Positions 10,738 through 21,419 of a stretch of 64,000 nucleotides of DNA are shown here, in pieces (positions within the stretch are counted from its first letter, which is position 1; the number at the start of each line of letters is the position of its first letter). Below the pieces are notes generated by a model that did no database searches, had not been told where the DNA came from, and saw nothing but the letters and a program-made list of their open reading frames with translations. The translations under genes were made by a program, and so were the position numbers. The stretch lies in NCBI RefSeq assembly GCF_000518085.1, contig NZ_JACX01000008.1, positions 44,607 through 108,606 of the forward strand, read 5' to 3'. The stretch is from Bartonella grahamii ATCC 700132. Lineage in GTDB: Bacteria > Pseudomonadota > Alphaproteobacteria > Rhizobiales > Rhizobiaceae.

Positions 10738-11808
10738 ATGATGCTGTTTTTTTCTTCGTTTAGTGATTGGCTTCCAGGTGTGAATGTATTTCGTTATATT
10801 ACTTTTCGCACGATAGCGGCTATGCTTACTTCGGGGCTCATCGTCTTTTTGTTTGGACCTAGCATCATTGCTTCTCTTAAATTGCGGCAGGGTAAGGGGC
10901 AACCGATTCGTGCGGATGGTCCTCAAACACATTTTAAAAAGGCTGGAACACCTACAATGGGTGGATTGATGATTTTAACCGGCATTGTGGTATCGGCATT
11001 TTTGTGGTGTAATTTATCGAATATTTATTTTTGGGTATCGCTATTGGTTATGCTTTCTTTTGGGGCAATTGGATTTTATGACGATTATCTTAAGGTCACA
11101 AAACAAACAGACAAAGGATTTTCTGGGAAAGCACGGTTAAGTTTGGAGTTTTGTGTTGCCGCAATTGCTGCTTTTGTCATCCTACAAATTGGCTCATCTG
11201 GATTCGCTTTGCCTTTTTTGAAAGATTATCTTATCAATTTGGGCTGGTTTTTTATTCCTTTTTCTGCTTTTGTTATTGTCGCGACGGGTAATGCGGTTAA
11301 TTTGACGGATGGACTTGATGGCCTTGCTATTGTTCCTGTGATGGTTGCAGCCTTATCTTTTGCTCTGATTGCTTATCTTTCTGGTAATATGAATTTTGCT
11401 GATTATCTCCAAATCCATTATGTATCGGGAGCAGGTGAATTGGCTGTTTTACTGGGAGCTGTTGTTGGGGCAGGGCTTGGTTTTTTATGGTTTAATGCAC
11501 CACCTGCAGCTATTTTTATGGGAGATACTGGTTCGTTGGCTCTTGGAGGATTATTGGGGACTGTTGCAGTCGCTACGAAGCACGAAATTGTTTTGGCTCT
11601 TATTGGTGGGCTTTTTGTTGTGGAAGCTTTTTCGGTCGTTATTCAGGTTGGTTATTTCAAATTAACAAGAAAACGAGTGTTTCTTATGGCACCGATACAT
11701 CATCATTTTGAGAAAAAAGGCTGGACTGAAAGCCAAGTCGTGATACGCTTTTGGATTATTTCAATTGTTCTTGCTCTTATTGGTCTTTCAACACTTAAAT
11801 TGCGGTGA
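10738..11808 (+). CDS. mraY: phospho-MurNAc-pentapeptide transferase MraY
   Basis: MraY is the integral membrane enzyme that moves phospho-MurNAc-pentapeptide from UDP to undecaprenyl phosphate, making lipid I. The 356-residue protein has about ten membrane helices. Family motifs are present: TPTMGGL, the FYDDYLKV aspartate pair, [10 protein letters not shown], and [13 protein letters not shown] near the C-terminus, which carries the HHH signature. The ATG at 10738 lies 21 bases after murF, with AAGAGG upstream. murD begins 4 bases after its stop. Confidence 0.97.
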   Translation: MMLFFSSFSDWLPGVNVFRYITFRTIAAMLTSGLIVFLFGPSIIASLKLRQGKGQPIRADGPQTHFKKAGTPTMGGLMILTGIVVSAFLWCNLSNIYFWVSLLVMLSFGAIGFYDDYLKVTKQTDKGFSGKARLSLEFCVAAIAAFVILQIGSSGFALPFLKDYLINLGWFFIPFSAFVIVATGNAVNLTDGLDGLAIVPVMVAALSFALIAYLSGNMNFADYLQIHYVSGAGELAVLLGAVVGAGLGFLWFNAPPAAIFMGDTGSLALGGLLGTVAVATKHEIVLALIGGLFVVEAFSVVIQVGYFKLTRKRVFLMAPIHHHFEKKGWTESQVVIRFWIISIVLALIGLSTLKLR

Positions 11809-11812
11809 GATT

Positions 11813-13207
11813 TTGATTTCTGTTGCGTGTTATAAAGGACAAAAAGTTGCTTTATTTGGATTAGGAAAGTCTGGACTAGCAACGGCACAAGCATTGATGC
11901 GTGGCGGTGCAGAAGTGGTGGCGTGGGATGATAGTCCTTCAAGCGTGCAGATGGCTTTCCGGCACAATATTCCAACGCGAGATCTCCGTTATGAAGATTG
12001 GTCAGAATTTGTTGCATTGATTGTAGCTCCTGGAGTTCCTTTAAATTATCCTCAACCCCATTGGGTTGTTGAAAAAGCACGAAAAAAAAATATAGAAATT
12101 ATCGGTGATATTGAATTATTTGTTCGTGCGCGCCAGCATTTTTTACAGCATTATGGTTTTTGTGACCAAGATGTTCCTTTCATTGCGATTACGGGGACGA
12201 ATGGAAAGTCAACCACAACGGTTTTACTTGCGCATTTGTTGGAAAAAATGGGTTATGATGTGCAGGTGGGGGGGAATATCGGAAAGGCAATATTGACGCT
12301 TAAGCCATTTGTTAAAAAACGTATCTATGTGATTGAATGTTCATCATTTCAAATTGATCTTACACCCTCTCTTCAGCCGACCATTGGACTTTTATTGAAT
12401 TTAACACCTGATCATATTGATCGACATGGGAGTTTTGCCTGTTATGTGCAAACCAAAAGGCATCTGATTGCTCAGGCTTCACAGGCTTTTATTTCAGTTG
12501 ATGATGCAGCTTGTAGGTTTTTATATCAACAGTTGCTTCATGAAGGGAAGAAAATTGGGGCAATTTCCAAGGATCATTTTGTTGAAAATGGTTTTTATGC
12601 AGATGGGACTAAGCTCTTTGCTGTTTATCAAGGACAGCGTCATATGCTTGCAGATCTGACGTCTATGACTGCTTTGCGCGGACGTCATAATGCGCAAAAT
12701 GCCCTTATGGCATTAGCAACGTTGCAGGCTTTAAAAATAACCGATCCTTCTATGAACAAGCATTTAGCAAGTTATAAAGGGCTGGATCATCGTATGCAGC
12801 AGGTGCGTAAAATGGGGGCGGTTTTGTTTATCAATGACAGCAAGGCGACTAATGCAGATGCAACAGCTCCTGCGCTTTCCACCTTTAATGATATTTTTTG
12901 GATTGTTGGGGGACAGGCAAAAAAGGGAGGAATAGAGTCTCTTAGAAAATTTTTTCCTAAAATTCGTAAAGCCTATTTGATTGGGAGCGCGGCGGAAGAA
13001 TTTGCTCGCACTATTGGATCTGCTTTTCCCTTTTCTATGAGCTTAACTTTGAAAAATGCGGTGCGTGAAGCAGCTGTTGATGCAATGGGTTGTAAGGAAA
13101 AAGAGGTGACGGTTCTTTTGTCACCTGCTTGTGCAAGTTATGACCAATTTAAAAATTATGAAATGCGAGGCGAAGAATTTGTCTCTTTTGTGATGCAGTT
13201 ACAATAA
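11813..13207 (+). CDS. murD: UDP-MurNAc-L-alanine--D-glutamate ligase MurD
   Basis: MurD adds D-glutamate to UDP-MurNAc-L-Ala. The first recognisable segment is [13 protein letters not shown] (UDP-binding Rossmann-like domain), followed by the ATP-binding GTNGKST and the C-terminal [12 protein letters not shown] motif typical of MurD. The likely start is the TTG at 11813, four bases after the mraY stop, giving 464 residues. Starting at 11765 would place 16 extra residues inside mraY, and these are not MurD-like. A 143-base gap follows before ftsW, the first real break in the cluster, and could hold an internal promoter. Confidence 0.94.
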   Translation: MISVACYKGQKVALFGLGKSGLATAQALMRGGAEVVAWDDSPSSVQMAFRHNIPTRDLRYEDWSEFVALIVAPGVPLNYPQPHWVVEKARKKNIEIIGDIELFVRARQHFLQHYGFCDQDVPFIAITGTNGKSTTTVLLAHLLEKMGYDVQVGGNIGKAILTLKPFVKKRIYVIECSSFQIDLTPSLQPTIGLLLNLTPDHIDRHGSFACYVQTKRHLIAQASQAFISVDDAACRFLYQQLLHEGKKIGAISKDHFVENGFYADGTKLFAVYQGQRHMLADLTSMTALRGRHNAQNALMALATLQALKITDPSMNKHLASYKGLDHRMQQVRKMGAVLFINDSKATNADATAPALSTFNDIFWIVGGQAKKGGIESLRKFFPKIRKAYLIGSAAEEFARTIGSAFPFSMSLTLKNAVREAAVDAMGCKEKEVTVLLSPACASYDQFKNYEMRGEEFVSFVMQLQ

Positions 13208-13350
13208 AAAAATCATCAGTTATAAAAAAATATTTTGCGTTAAGACTCCAGAATCTTTTTTTGTGTAATTTAGTTTTTAAAGTGTTTGTTAAATAGGCTG
13301 GGGAACCATATCACTTTAAGATAATTTATAAAATGGATAAGGTGGATACC

Positions 13351-14505
13351 ATGGTTACGCGTGCAGATAGAGATCCAATTGCTAATTGGTGGTGGACGAT
13401 TGATCGCTCTATCTTTGCAGCTTGTTTAATTTTAATGGGAATTGGCATTATGCTGTCTTTTGCTGCCAGCCCTATTATTGCAAAAAAAATCGGAATTGCT
13501 GATAGTTTTTATTTTGTTCGGTGGCATATCATTTTTAGCATTTCAGCATTTTTTACGATGGTTACCATTTCCTTTTTTTCGCTTTCTAATATTCGTCGTT
13601 TATGTGCTCTTTTGCTCATTGTAACGCTTGCTCTTATGGTTGCAACCTTATTTTGGGGTCCAGAATTAAAGGGAGCACGGAGGTGGATTCTACTATTTGG
13701 TTTTTCTGTACAGGCTTCAGAGTTTATGAAGCCAGCTTTTGTGGTTATGTCCGCTTGGCTTTTTTCAGAACAGATACGCAGGAGGGGAATTCTGGGTTAT
13801 ACGTTAGCGATTCTACTTTATGCCATTTGTTGTGTGCTTCTGGTTTTGCAGCCTGATATTGGACAAACAGTTTTAATAAGTGCAACATGGGGGGGGCTGT
13901 TTTTTATTGCTGGTGTACCTCTTACCATTATTTTTCTCTTTCTCATTTTAGGCGTTGTAGGAATTATTTTAGCTTATCTTTTTCTGCATCATGTGCGCGA
14001 GCGTATCAATGGTTTTTTGACAGGTGAAGGGGATACGTTTCAAGTGGATGTAGGACGTGAGGCTATTTTGAATGGTGGTTGGTTTGGGCAAGGTCCTGGG
14101 GAGGGAACAGTAAAACGTATCATTCCTGATAGCCATACAGATTTTGTATTTTCCGTTGCTGCTGAAGAGTATGGTATTATTCTTTGTTTATTAATTATGA
14201 TGCTTTTTGGCTTTATCGTTATGCGTTCATTGTATATAGCCATGAATACACGTGATTCCTTTATACGTCTTGGTATTACTGGCATAGCAATGATGATTGG
14301 CTTTCAATCAGCGATTAATATGGCCGTTAATCTTCACTTAATTCCTCCAAAAGGCATGACATTGCCTTTTATTTCTTATGGTGGTTCTTCGATGGTGGCG
14401 ATTGCGTTTTCAATGGGCATTTTGCTCAGTTTAACACGTCGTTGGCCAGAAGCACGCCTTTCAGCTTTTTCTTCCTCTTCTGTCTTGGATACCCCTTATG
14501 AATGA
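13351..14505 (+). CDS. ftsW: septal peptidoglycan polymerase FtsW (SEDS)
   Basis: FtsW is the SEDS-family glycosyltransferase that polymerises lipid II at the septum together with FtsI. The protein has about ten membrane helices and a characteristic C-terminal half with GQGPGEGTVKRIIPDSHTDF and LPFISYGGSSM. The ATG at 13351 is chosen because AAGGTGG sits five bases before it and the following MVTRADR matches rhizobial FtsW N-termini; the ATG at 13333 would add six residues and has no ribosome binding site. It overlaps murG by eight bases. Confidence 0.95.
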   Translation: MVTRADRDPIANWWWTIDRSIFAACLILMGIGIMLSFAASPIIAKKIGIADSFYFVRWHIIFSISAFFTMVTISFFSLSNIRRLCALLLIVTLALMVATLFWGPELKGARRWILLFGFSVQASEFMKPAFVVMSAWLFSEQIRRRGILGYTLAILLYAICCVLLVLQPDIGQTVLISATWGGLFFIAGVPLTIIFLFLILGVVGIILAYLFLHHVRERINGFLTGEGDTFQVDVGREAILNGGWFGQGPGEGTVKRIIPDSHTDFVFSVAAEEYGIILCLLIMMLFGFIVMRSLYIAMNTRDSFIRLGITGIAMMIGFQSAINMAVNLHLIPPKGMTLPFISYGGSSMVAIAFSMGILLSLTRRWPEARLSAFSSSSVLDTPYE

Positions 14506-15634
14506 TAAAAAAGTTATTGCTTTGGTGGCTGGTGGTACAGGTGGACATCTTTTTCCTGCTGAAGCCCTTTCTGTTGAATTAAGGCAGCGTGGATATGATG
14601 TTCATTTAATGACAGATGAAAGAGCACGACCTTTTGTTCGCTGCTTTGATGAAGAGCATATTCATATCGTTTCATCGGCAACATTTACACGACGCCATCC
14701 TTTTGCTCTGATAAAGACGTTTTGGTCTTTGCTAAGGGGTATGGGGCAATCGTTGGCGTTGTTTTATAAATTACGTCCTGTTCTTGTTGGAGGATTTGGA
14801 GGGTATCCGAGCTTTCCTCCTCTTTTTATTGCGTCCTTAACGAGGCGTGTAACATTTATTCATGAACAAAATGCTGTTATGGGGCGTGCCAATCGGGTGT
14901 TGGCAATTTTTGTGCGTGCAATCGCTGGTGGTTTGTTGTCGCCAAATGGCGCTTATGCTCATAAAATACTTTTGACGGGGAATCCTGTTCGTGAGGCTGT
15001 GTTGAAGGCGGCCAAAATTCCTTATCATCCCTCAACTGGTGAAGAGCCATTTCATTTTTTGATTTTTGGAGGTAGCCAAGGGGCTTCTGCTTTTTCACAT
15101 ATTGTTCCAGAAGCTATTGCTTTATTCGATGATAAGAACCGTAAACGTTTACGAATTGTGCAGCAAGTTCGAGGTGAAGCAGAAGGGTTGATCAAAATCT
15201 ATCGTGATATGGGCGTACAAGCAGAGGTAGCTCCTTTTTTTGATGATATGGCTGAACGTATGGCACATGCCCATTTTATTTTGTCGCGCGCTGGGGCTTC
15301 ATCTGTTTGTGAGATAGCGGTGATTGGTAGACCTGCTTTGCTTGTTCCCTATCCCCATGCTTTAGATCATGATCAGGCTGCCAATGCAGCTCTGCTTGCT
15401 CGTGTAGGTGGTGCGCAAATTGTATCAGAAAAAGATTTAAATGCACAAAAGCTTTTTTCTCTTTTAATGCACGCTTGTTGTGCGCCCCATTTATTAGAAA
15501 AACAAGCGCTTTCTGCAAAAAAAGTTGGGCAACCTCATGCAACCCGTTGTCTTGCTGATATGGCTGAATCCTTAATTGCAGGGCGATTGTTGTCAGATAT
15601 AAAAGAGGAGCTTTTTGATGAAAATGCCACTTGA
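14498..15634 (+). CDS. murG: lipid II synthase MurG
   Basis: MurG transfers GlcNAc from UDP-GlcNAc to lipid I on the inner face of the membrane, making lipid II. The 378-residue GT-B fold enzyme carries the N-terminal glycine loop GGTGGH (residues 12-17), the [14 protein letters not shown] segment, the second glycine-rich loop FGGSQGA, and the C-terminal [10 protein letters not shown] followed by [14 protein letters not shown] (UDP-GlcNAc binding). It starts inside ftsW and ends inside murC, so the three reading frames are tightly packed. Confidence 0.96.
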   Translation: MNDKKVIALVAGGTGGHLFPAEALSVELRQRGYDVHLMTDERARPFVRCFDEEHIHIVSSATFTRRHPFALIKTFWSLLRGMGQSLALFYKLRPVLVGGFGGYPSFPPLFIASLTRRVTFIHEQNAVMGRANRVLAIFVRAIAGGLLSPNGAYAHKILLTGNPVREAVLKAAKIPYHPSTGEEPFHFLIFGGSQGASAFSHIVPEAIALFDDKNRKRLRIVQQVRGEAEGLIKIYRDMGVQAEVAPFFDDMAERMAHAHFILSRAGASSVCEIAVIGRPALLVPYPHALDHDQAANAALLARVGGAQIVSEKDLNAQKLFSLLMHACCAPHLLEKQALSAKKVGQPHATRCLADMAESLIAGRLLSDIKEELFDENAT

Positions 15635-17045
15635 TATAGGCGTTATCCATTTTATCGGAATTGGGGGGATCGGTATGAGTGGAATTGCGGAGGTTTTTTA
15701 TAATCTTGGCTATAAAGTTCAAGGGTCAGATCAAGTTGAGAGTGCAAATGTTGAACGTTTGCGGAGAAAAGGAATTAACGTTCATATAGGTCATTGTGCT
15801 GAAAATTTAGGGAATGCAGAGGTTGTTGTTTTTTCTACTGCCGTTAAAAAAACAAATCCTGAGTATATTGCTGCAAAGGAAAGACATTTACCGCTTGTCA
15901 GACGTGCAGAAATGCTAGCGGAGCTGATGCGGTTTCGGCGTGCAATTGCGGTTGGTGGTACACATGGTAAAACAACGACCACATCAATGGTCGCAGCTCT
16001 TCTTGATGCTGGTCATTTTGATCCAGTGGTGATTAATGGCGGTATTATTAATGCTTATGGTACGAATTCTCGTACAGGAGATGGCGATTGGATGATTGTT
16101 GAAGCTGATGAAAGTGATGGTACATTTTTAAAGCTGCCTGCTGATATTGCTGTTATTACTAATATTGACGCTGAGCATTTAGATCATTATGGAAGTTTTG
16201 ATGCTGTGCGTGAGGCTTTTCGGCAATTCGTAGAAAATGTTCCTTTTTATGGTTTTGCTGTTTTGTGCCTTGATCATCCAGAGGTTCAGTCATTGGCGGG
16301 CCGTATTGATGATCGTTGGGTGATCACTTATGGTGCAAATCCACAAGCGGATGTTCGTTTTCTTAATCTTTCGATGGATGGTCAAAAAACGCATTTTGAT
16401 GTTCTTGTTCGCTCACGCAAAACAGGAAGAAAAATTGAGTTGAAAAATTTGCTTTTGCCCATGGCAGGACAGCATAATGTTGCTAATGCAACGGCGGCGA
16501 TTGCTATTGCGCATGAACTAGGCATTTCAAATGAAGCTATAAAAAGGGGCTTAGCAGAATTTGGCGGAGTAAAACGGCGTTTTACGCGAACAGGAAGTTG
16601 GCGGGGTATTGAAATATTTGATGATTATGGACATCATCCTGTTGAAATAAAGGCTGTTTTGCGTGCAGCACGTGAGAGTGCAAAAGGGCGTGTTATTGCG
16701 ATTGCACAACCCCATCGGTATTCACGTTTGTATCATTTATTTGATGATTTTTCTGCTTGTTTTAATGATGCAGATACAGTGTTGATTACGCCCGTTTATG
16801 CGGCTGGTGAAGAGCCTATTGTAGGATTTGGTTCTCAAGAATTGGTAGAGCATATTAAAATGGCGGGTCATCGTGATGTGCGCTTGATACATAGTCTGGA
16901 AGATGTTGTGTCTTTTGTCTCAAAATTTGCTCAGGCAGAGGATTATGTTGTTTTTCTTGGTGCTGGCAATATCACACAATGGGCTTGTGCGTTGCCTCAT
17001 CAATTAGCGGTATTGGATGGTCATGGTAAATTTTCAGCACATTGA
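15618..17045 (+). CDS. murC: UDP-MurNAc--L-alanine ligase MurC
   Basis: MurC adds L-alanine to UDP-MurNAc, starting the stem peptide. The N-terminal [11 protein letters not shown] loop and the ATP-binding [12 protein letters not shown] are both diagnostic, and [11 protein letters not shown] in the C-terminal domain fits. The ATG at 15618 has GAGGAG seven bases upstream; a TTG immediately before it in frame is unlikely to be used. The gene overlaps the 3' end of murG by 17 bases and the 5' end of murB by 29 bases. Length of 475 residues is normal. Confidence 0.96.
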   Translation: MKMPLDIGVIHFIGIGGIGMSGIAEVFYNLGYKVQGSDQVESANVERLRRKGINVHIGHCAENLGNAEVVVFSTAVKKTNPEYIAAKERHLPLVRRAEMLAELMRFRRAIAVGGTHGKTTTTSMVAALLDAGHFDPVVINGGIINAYGTNSRTGDGDWMIVEADESDGTFLKLPADIAVITNIDAEHLDHYGSFDAVREAFRQFVENVPFYGFAVLCLDHPEVQSLAGRIDDRWVITYGANPQADVRFLNLSMDGQKTHFDVLVRSRKTGRKIELKNLLLPMAGQHNVANATAAIAIAHELGISNEAIKRGLAEFGGVKRRFTRTGSWRGIEIFDDYGHHPVEIKAVLRAARESAKGRVIAIAQPHRYSRLYHLFDDFSACFNDADTVLITPVYAAGEEPIVGFGSQELVEHIKMAGHRDVRLIHSLEDVVSFVSKFAQAEDYVVFLGAGNITQWACALPHQLAVLDGHGKFSAH

Positions 17046-18000
17046 TGGTGAGGCGCTATTGGCGCAATTGCAACCGCTGTTGGGTGGCGTGAGAGGCAAA
17101 CTTACACCTAATGTTGAAATGCGTAAGGTAACGTGGTTTCGCACGGGTGGGTTGGCAGAGCTTTTTTATCAGCCTGTTGATGAACAAGATTTGGCTCTCT
17201 TTCTTCAAAATTTGCCTGAATTTGTTCCTGTAACAATTGTCGGTATCGGTTCTAATCTTCTGGTGCGTGATGGGGGCGTTCCTGGTGTTGTGATTCGTCT
17301 TTCGCCAAAAAACTTTGGGCAAGTGCAGCAAGTTTCTCCAAAAGGCTTTTTAGTTGGTGCTGGTACGGCGGATAAACATTTAGCTGTTGCCGCTTTAAAG
17401 GCAGGAATTGCAGGTTTTCATTTTTATCATGGTATTCCTGGTGCTCTTGGAGGAGCTCTCAAAATGAACGCGGGTGCGAATGGTATTGAAACCGCAGCGC
17501 GTGTTGTTGAGGTCTATGCGCTGGATCGTAAAGGGCAACGTCATATCTTGAGTTTGAAAGATATGCATTATTCCTATCGCCATTGTGATATTCCTAAAGA
17601 TTTTATTTTTACAGCTGCTTTATTGGAAGGAAAACTTGGTAATAAAGATGATATTCGTGCTGCTATGGATGAAGTTTCCCTCCACAGAGAAACAGTACAA
17701 CCCATTCGTGAAAAGACAGGAGGATCAACTTTCAAAAATCCTGAGAATGGATCTGCGTGGCGCGTGATTGATGAAGCAGGGTGTCGTGGTTTACGGATTG
17801 GTGGCGCTCAAATGAGTGAAATGCACTGTAATTTTATGATTAATACAGGGCAAGCAACAGGATATGATCTTGAAGCATTGGGAGAAACAGTGCGTGCGCG
17901 TGTTTTTGCAAATTCAGCCCACCTTTTACAATGGGAAATAGAGCGTATCGGTCAATTTGAGCGTGGTCGAAGAGTTTCTCCTTTTGATCCATTTCATTGA
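17017..18000 (+). CDS. murB: UDP-N-acetylenolpyruvoylglucosamine reductase MurB
   Basis: MurB is the FAD- and NADPH-dependent reductase that converts enolpyruvyl-UDP-GlcNAc to UDP-MurNAc, ahead of MurC. The 327-residue protein shows the FAD-binding segment [13 protein letters not shown] and the [15 protein letters not shown] motif, with the active-site GGSTFKNP later on. Two ATGs (17017 and 17023) are possible, both inside murC. This is the last gene before a 238-base gap, so ddl probably has its own promoter. Confidence 0.95.
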   Translation: MVMVNFQHIDGEALLAQLQPLLGGVRGKLTPNVEMRKVTWFRTGGLAELFYQPVDEQDLALFLQNLPEFVPVTIVGIGSNLLVRDGGVPGVVIRLSPKNFGQVQQVSPKGFLVGAGTADKHLAVAALKAGIAGFHFYHGIPGALGGALKMNAGANGIETAARVVEVYALDRKGQRHILSLKDMHYSYRHCDIPKDFIFTAALLEGKLGNKDDIRAAMDEVSLHRETVQPIREKTGGSTFKNPENGSAWRVIDEAGCRGLRIGGAQMSEMHCNFMINTGQATGYDLEALGETVRARVFANSAHLLQWEIERIGQFERGRRVSPFDPFH

Positions 18001-18238
18001 TTTATTGTTCACTAAAAAAGTGCAAATAAAAAATTGAGTCATTTCAAAGAGATAATAAAAAATTTCTATTAAGAATCAATAAATTAACAAAGAATCTCTT
18101 GCATCAGGCTTTTGAGTCTGATTCATTATGCAAAATGCTAGGTTATTGATTCGCAAGGATAAACCTTGTTTTTCCTGTATGTGGTGCTGATGTATTTTAT
18201 ATAGACTACATATAGTATGCGAAAGAGGGTGATTTATT

Positions 18239-19159
18239 ATGAGAGATAAACATATAGCTGTGTTAATGGGAGGTTTTTCTTCTGAACGGTCTGTAAGTTT
18301 ATCTTCAGGGGCGGCTTGTGCTGATGTTCTAGAGGTGCAGGGGTATCGCGTGAGCCGCGTGGATGTTGACGCTCATATTGCTTCTGTTCTTGAACAGTTG
18401 CAGCCTGATATTGCCTTCAATGCATTGCATGGTCCATTTGGTGAAGATGGCCGGATCCAGGGGATTCTTGAATATTTAAAAATTCCTTACACCCATTCGG
18501 GTGTGATGGCATCCGCTTTGGCAATGGATAAGGGACGTGCAAAAATTATCGTTGCAAATGTTGGGGTTTGTGTTGCTCCTTCTCGTATCATGAGCCGCTT
18601 TGCTTTGGGACAAACGCATCCCATGGAGCCTCCTTATGTAATTAAACCTGTGTGTGAAGGATCAAGTTTTGGTGTTGTCATTGTCCAGGAAAATGAAGCA
18701 GCACCGCCGCATAGTATTGGGGGAGCTGAGTGGGGGTATGCCGATGAGGTGATGATTGAAAAATATATTCCTGGTCGTGAATTGACTTGTGCTGTTTTGG
18801 GGAATGAAGTGCTGGATGTGTGTGAAATTCTTCCCGATAAACACTTTCCATTCTACGATTATGACTCGAAATATAAAACGGGTGGTTCTCTTCACATTTG
18901 TCCTGCACAACTTTCACTAAATATTTACCAAAGTGTGCAAAGAATGTCTTTAGCAGCCCATCAGGCGATAGGGTGTCGAGGTGTTAGCCGTTCTGATTTT
19001 CGTTTTGATGAGAAAACGGGAGAATTGGTTTGGCTTGAAATTAATACGCAACCCGGTATGACATCGACGTCTCTTCTTCCTGATATTGCAAAAGCGAGCG
19101 GCCGTACTTACGGCGATATTGTTCAATGGATGGTGGAGGACGCATCATGTATGCGTTGA
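18239..19159 (+). CDS. ddl: D-alanine--D-alanine ligase
   Basis: Ddl joins two D-alanines using ATP, providing the MurF substrate. The 306-residue ATP-grasp enzyme has [18 protein letters not shown] at the N-terminus, the [11 protein letters not shown] motif, the ATP-binding [15 protein letters not shown], and the metal-binding EINTQPGMT near the end. It follows a 238-base non-coding gap, which should contain a promoter, and its 3' end overlaps the ftsQ start by 13 bases. Confidence 0.96.
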   Translation: MRDKHIAVLMGGFSSERSVSLSSGAACADVLEVQGYRVSRVDVDAHIASVLEQLQPDIAFNALHGPFGEDGRIQGILEYLKIPYTHSGVMASALAMDKGRAKIIVANVGVCVAPSRIMSRFALGQTHPMEPPYVIKPVCEGSSFGVVIVQENEAAPPHSIGGAEWGYADEVMIEKYIPGRELTCAVLGNEVLDVCEILPDKHFPFYDYDSKYKTGGSLHICPAQLSLNIYQSVQRMSLAAHQAIGCRGVSRSDFRFDEKTGELVWLEINTQPGMTSTSLLPDIAKASGRTYGDIVQWMVEDASCMR

Positions 19160-20058
19160 ATGTTAATAAAACAAATGTTCCGATGGAGGTGCTTTCAGTG
19201 CCGGCTTTGCCACGTCTTTATCGTCGTTTCCTCCGGTTTATGTTTGAGTTTGTTTTTGTCAATATTCATATTCCACGCCATTTCGGTTCTTTTGCGGTGG
19301 TATGGTTTTTCTTTGTTGCGGCTTTTTATGGACTTTCATCAAGTGGTCAGATGGCTGTGATCGTAAACACGATCATACTAGATAGTAGTTTTGTGGTCAC
19401 TCATGTCGATATAATCGGCAATAAGCGCTTGACAAAGCAGGATATTTTTAAAATTTTAAAACTTGATGTTGCGCCTTCTATATTCACTTTTGATGTTGAA
19501 AGAGCACGTTCTCTTTTGGAAAAACAGGCTTGGGTGCAATCGGCTAATGTTCAGAAAATTTATCCTAATAGAATGCGCATTTCCATCGTGGAGCGTGAAC
19601 CCTATGCTATTTGGCAACATGATAGCATAGTGGATATTGTTGATAATACAGGTCGTGTCATTGTGCCCTTTAAAGGGGAAATTGTTCGAGATTTACCTCT
19701 TGTGGTTGGGCAGGGTGCACAAAATGCTGCTAAAGTGTTTATTCAAGCGCTGTCAGTCTATCCAGAAGTATATGATCGTATTCGTGCTTTTGTGCGGGTA
19801 GGTGATCGACGTTGGGATCTTGTTTTGGATAATGGAATGCGCGTTATGTTGCCTGAAAATGGTGCCCTTGAAAGGCTTTCTTCTCTTGTTTCGTCCGGTA
19901 CAATGCAAGATCTTTTATCTCGCGATATTCTCAGTGTTGATTTACGTCTTGCTGATAGAATTACTGTTTCTTTATCAGATGAAACGTTGGAGCGTTATCA
20001 TGCTACTGTGGAAGAAGAAGAACGTATTTTAAAGACACGAAAGGCAGGAAACCCATGA
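19147..20058 (+). CDS. ftsQ: cell division protein FtsQ
   Basis: FtsQ is a bitopic inner-membrane protein that scaffolds FtsL/FtsB in the divisome. The start at 19147 is supported by GGTGGAGGA six bases upstream; an in-frame ATG at 19126 lacks this. It has a cytoplasmic N-terminus, one membrane helix (about residues 41-58), then a POTRA domain opening with [17 protein letters not shown], and a following beta domain. The length of 303 residues is typical for the rhizobial lineage. It overlaps ddl upstream and ftsA downstream (ATGATG over the stop). Confidence 0.93.
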   Translation: MYALNVNKTNVPMEVLSVPALPRLYRRFLRFMFEFVFVNIHIPRHFGSFAVVWFFFVAAFYGLSSSGQMAVIVNTIILDSSFVVTHVDIIGNKRLTKQDIFKILKLDVAPSIFTFDVERARSLLEKQAWVQSANVQKIYPNRMRISIVEREPYAIWQHDSIVDIVDNTGRVIVPFKGEIVRDLPLVVGQGAQNAAKVFIQALSVYPEVYDRIRAFVRVGDRRWDLVLDNGMRVMLPENGALERLSSLVSSGTMQDLLSRDILSVDLRLADRITVSLSDETLERYHATVEEEERILKTRKAGNP

Positions 20059-21356
20059 TGTTGCTTAGATCACATCATCTGGGAGGGCGTAAGACACGTT
20101 TTTTAACGGTTCTTGATGTAGGTTCAAGTAAGATTGTTTGTCTTATTGCTTGTTTGCGTCCTTTAAAGCATGCGCACTATTTACATGGTCGTACACATTC
20201 TACGGAAATTCTAGGCTTTGGAGTGCAGCGTTCACGCGGTATTAAATCCGGTGTTGTCATGGATATGTTTGCAGCAGAACAATCAATAAGATTGGCTGTT
20301 GATGCGGCAGAAAAAATGGCTGGTTTGGTGGTGGATTCAGTGATTGTGAATTTTTCCTCAAGTCGATTACAAAGTGCTTTGATTAATGGAAAAGTCCATT
20401 TGAATGGTCGTGAAGTCACCAAGCGTGATATGCGTATGGCCTTTTCAGATGTTTCACGTAAAGCTTTTGATGCTGAACGTCATGTTATGCACTCAGTTCC
20501 AGTTTCTTATGTATTGGATGGAGATAAAGGAATTTCTGATCCTGTCGGAATGGCAGGGGAAACATTTGGGGTTGACGTGCATGTGGTAACAGCTGAAACA
20601 GCGTCTTTGCGTAATTTAGAAACTTGTATTAATCGTGCACATTTGAGTGTTGAAGCAATGGTTGCTACTCCCTTTGCAAGTGGTCTTGCTGTCTTGATGA
20701 ATGATGAGGCGCATTTAGGGGCTGCATGTATTGATTTTGGTGGTGGAACAACAACATTTTCAGTGTTTTTTGAGGGAAAATTTATTCATGCGGATGCTCT
20801 TGCTGTTGGGGGGCATCATGTCACTCTTGATGTTGCGCGCGGATTTTCTATGTCTCTAACAGAGGCGGAACGTTTAAAAGTTGTTTATGGTTCAGCACTT
20901 TTAACAAGTGCCGATGAGCGGCAAATAATTAATGTAGCAGAAATTGGGAGTGAACAGCGTGAAACTCAATATCCTCGCGCGGTTCTTGGGCGTATCATTC
21001 GTGCGCGTGTTGAAGAAATTTTAGAAATGGTCCGTGATTGTTTAAATCGTTCTGGTTTTGGTCACATCATTGGTAAACGTGTTATTTTGACTGGGGGAGC
21101 AAGCCAGTTAACAGGATTGCCAGAAATGGCACGTACTATATTGGGAAGAAATGTTCGTATCGGGCGGCCTTTAGGTATTTCGAGGCTTCCTTCTCTTGCA
21201 AAAGGGGCGGCGTTTACATCTGCTGTTGGGTTGTTAATTTATCCGCAATTGGTGGGTTTTGAAGAAAAAACAATGCAGGCAGCAGGAAATCATTTATCGA
21301 TGGGCACGCGTGGGTATTTTCAGCGTGTCGGTCAGTGGTTGCGTGAGAGTTTTTAG
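20055..21356 (+). CDS. ftsA: cell division protein FtsA
   Basis: FtsA is an actin-like ATPase that tethers FtsZ filaments to the membrane. The 433-residue protein has phosphate-binding elements LDVGSSKIVCL (phosphate 1) and IDFGGGTTTFSV (phosphate 2), plus the adenosine motif ILTGGASQLTGLPE. It ends with a short amphipathic helix (GYFQRVGQWLRESF), the expected membrane-targeting sequence. It starts over the ftsQ stop and is followed by a 63-base gap before ftsZ. Confidence 0.96.
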   Translation: MMLLRSHHLGGRKTRFLTVLDVGSSKIVCLIACLRPLKHAHYLHGRTHSTEILGFGVQRSRGIKSGVVMDMFAAEQSIRLAVDAAEKMAGLVVDSVIVNFSSSRLQSALINGKVHLNGREVTKRDMRMAFSDVSRKAFDAERHVMHSVPVSYVLDGDKGISDPVGMAGETFGVDVHVVTAETASLRNLETCINRAHLSVEAMVATPFASGLAVLMNDEAHLGAACIDFGGGTTTFSVFFEGKFIHADALAVGGHHVTLDVARGFSMSLTEAERLKVVYGSALLTSADERQIINVAEIGSEQRETQYPRAVLGRIIRARVEEILEMVRDCLNRSGFGHIIGKRVILTGGASQLTGLPEMARTILGRNVRIGRPLGISRLPSLAKGAAFTSAVGLLIYPQLVGFEEKTMQAAGNHLSMGTRGYFQRVGQWLRESF

Positions 21357-21419
21357 TTAAGTCTAGTTGGATAAATTTCATCGCTTTGGCTTGCGGTGTC
21401 TTATGAGAAGGAAAAGAAA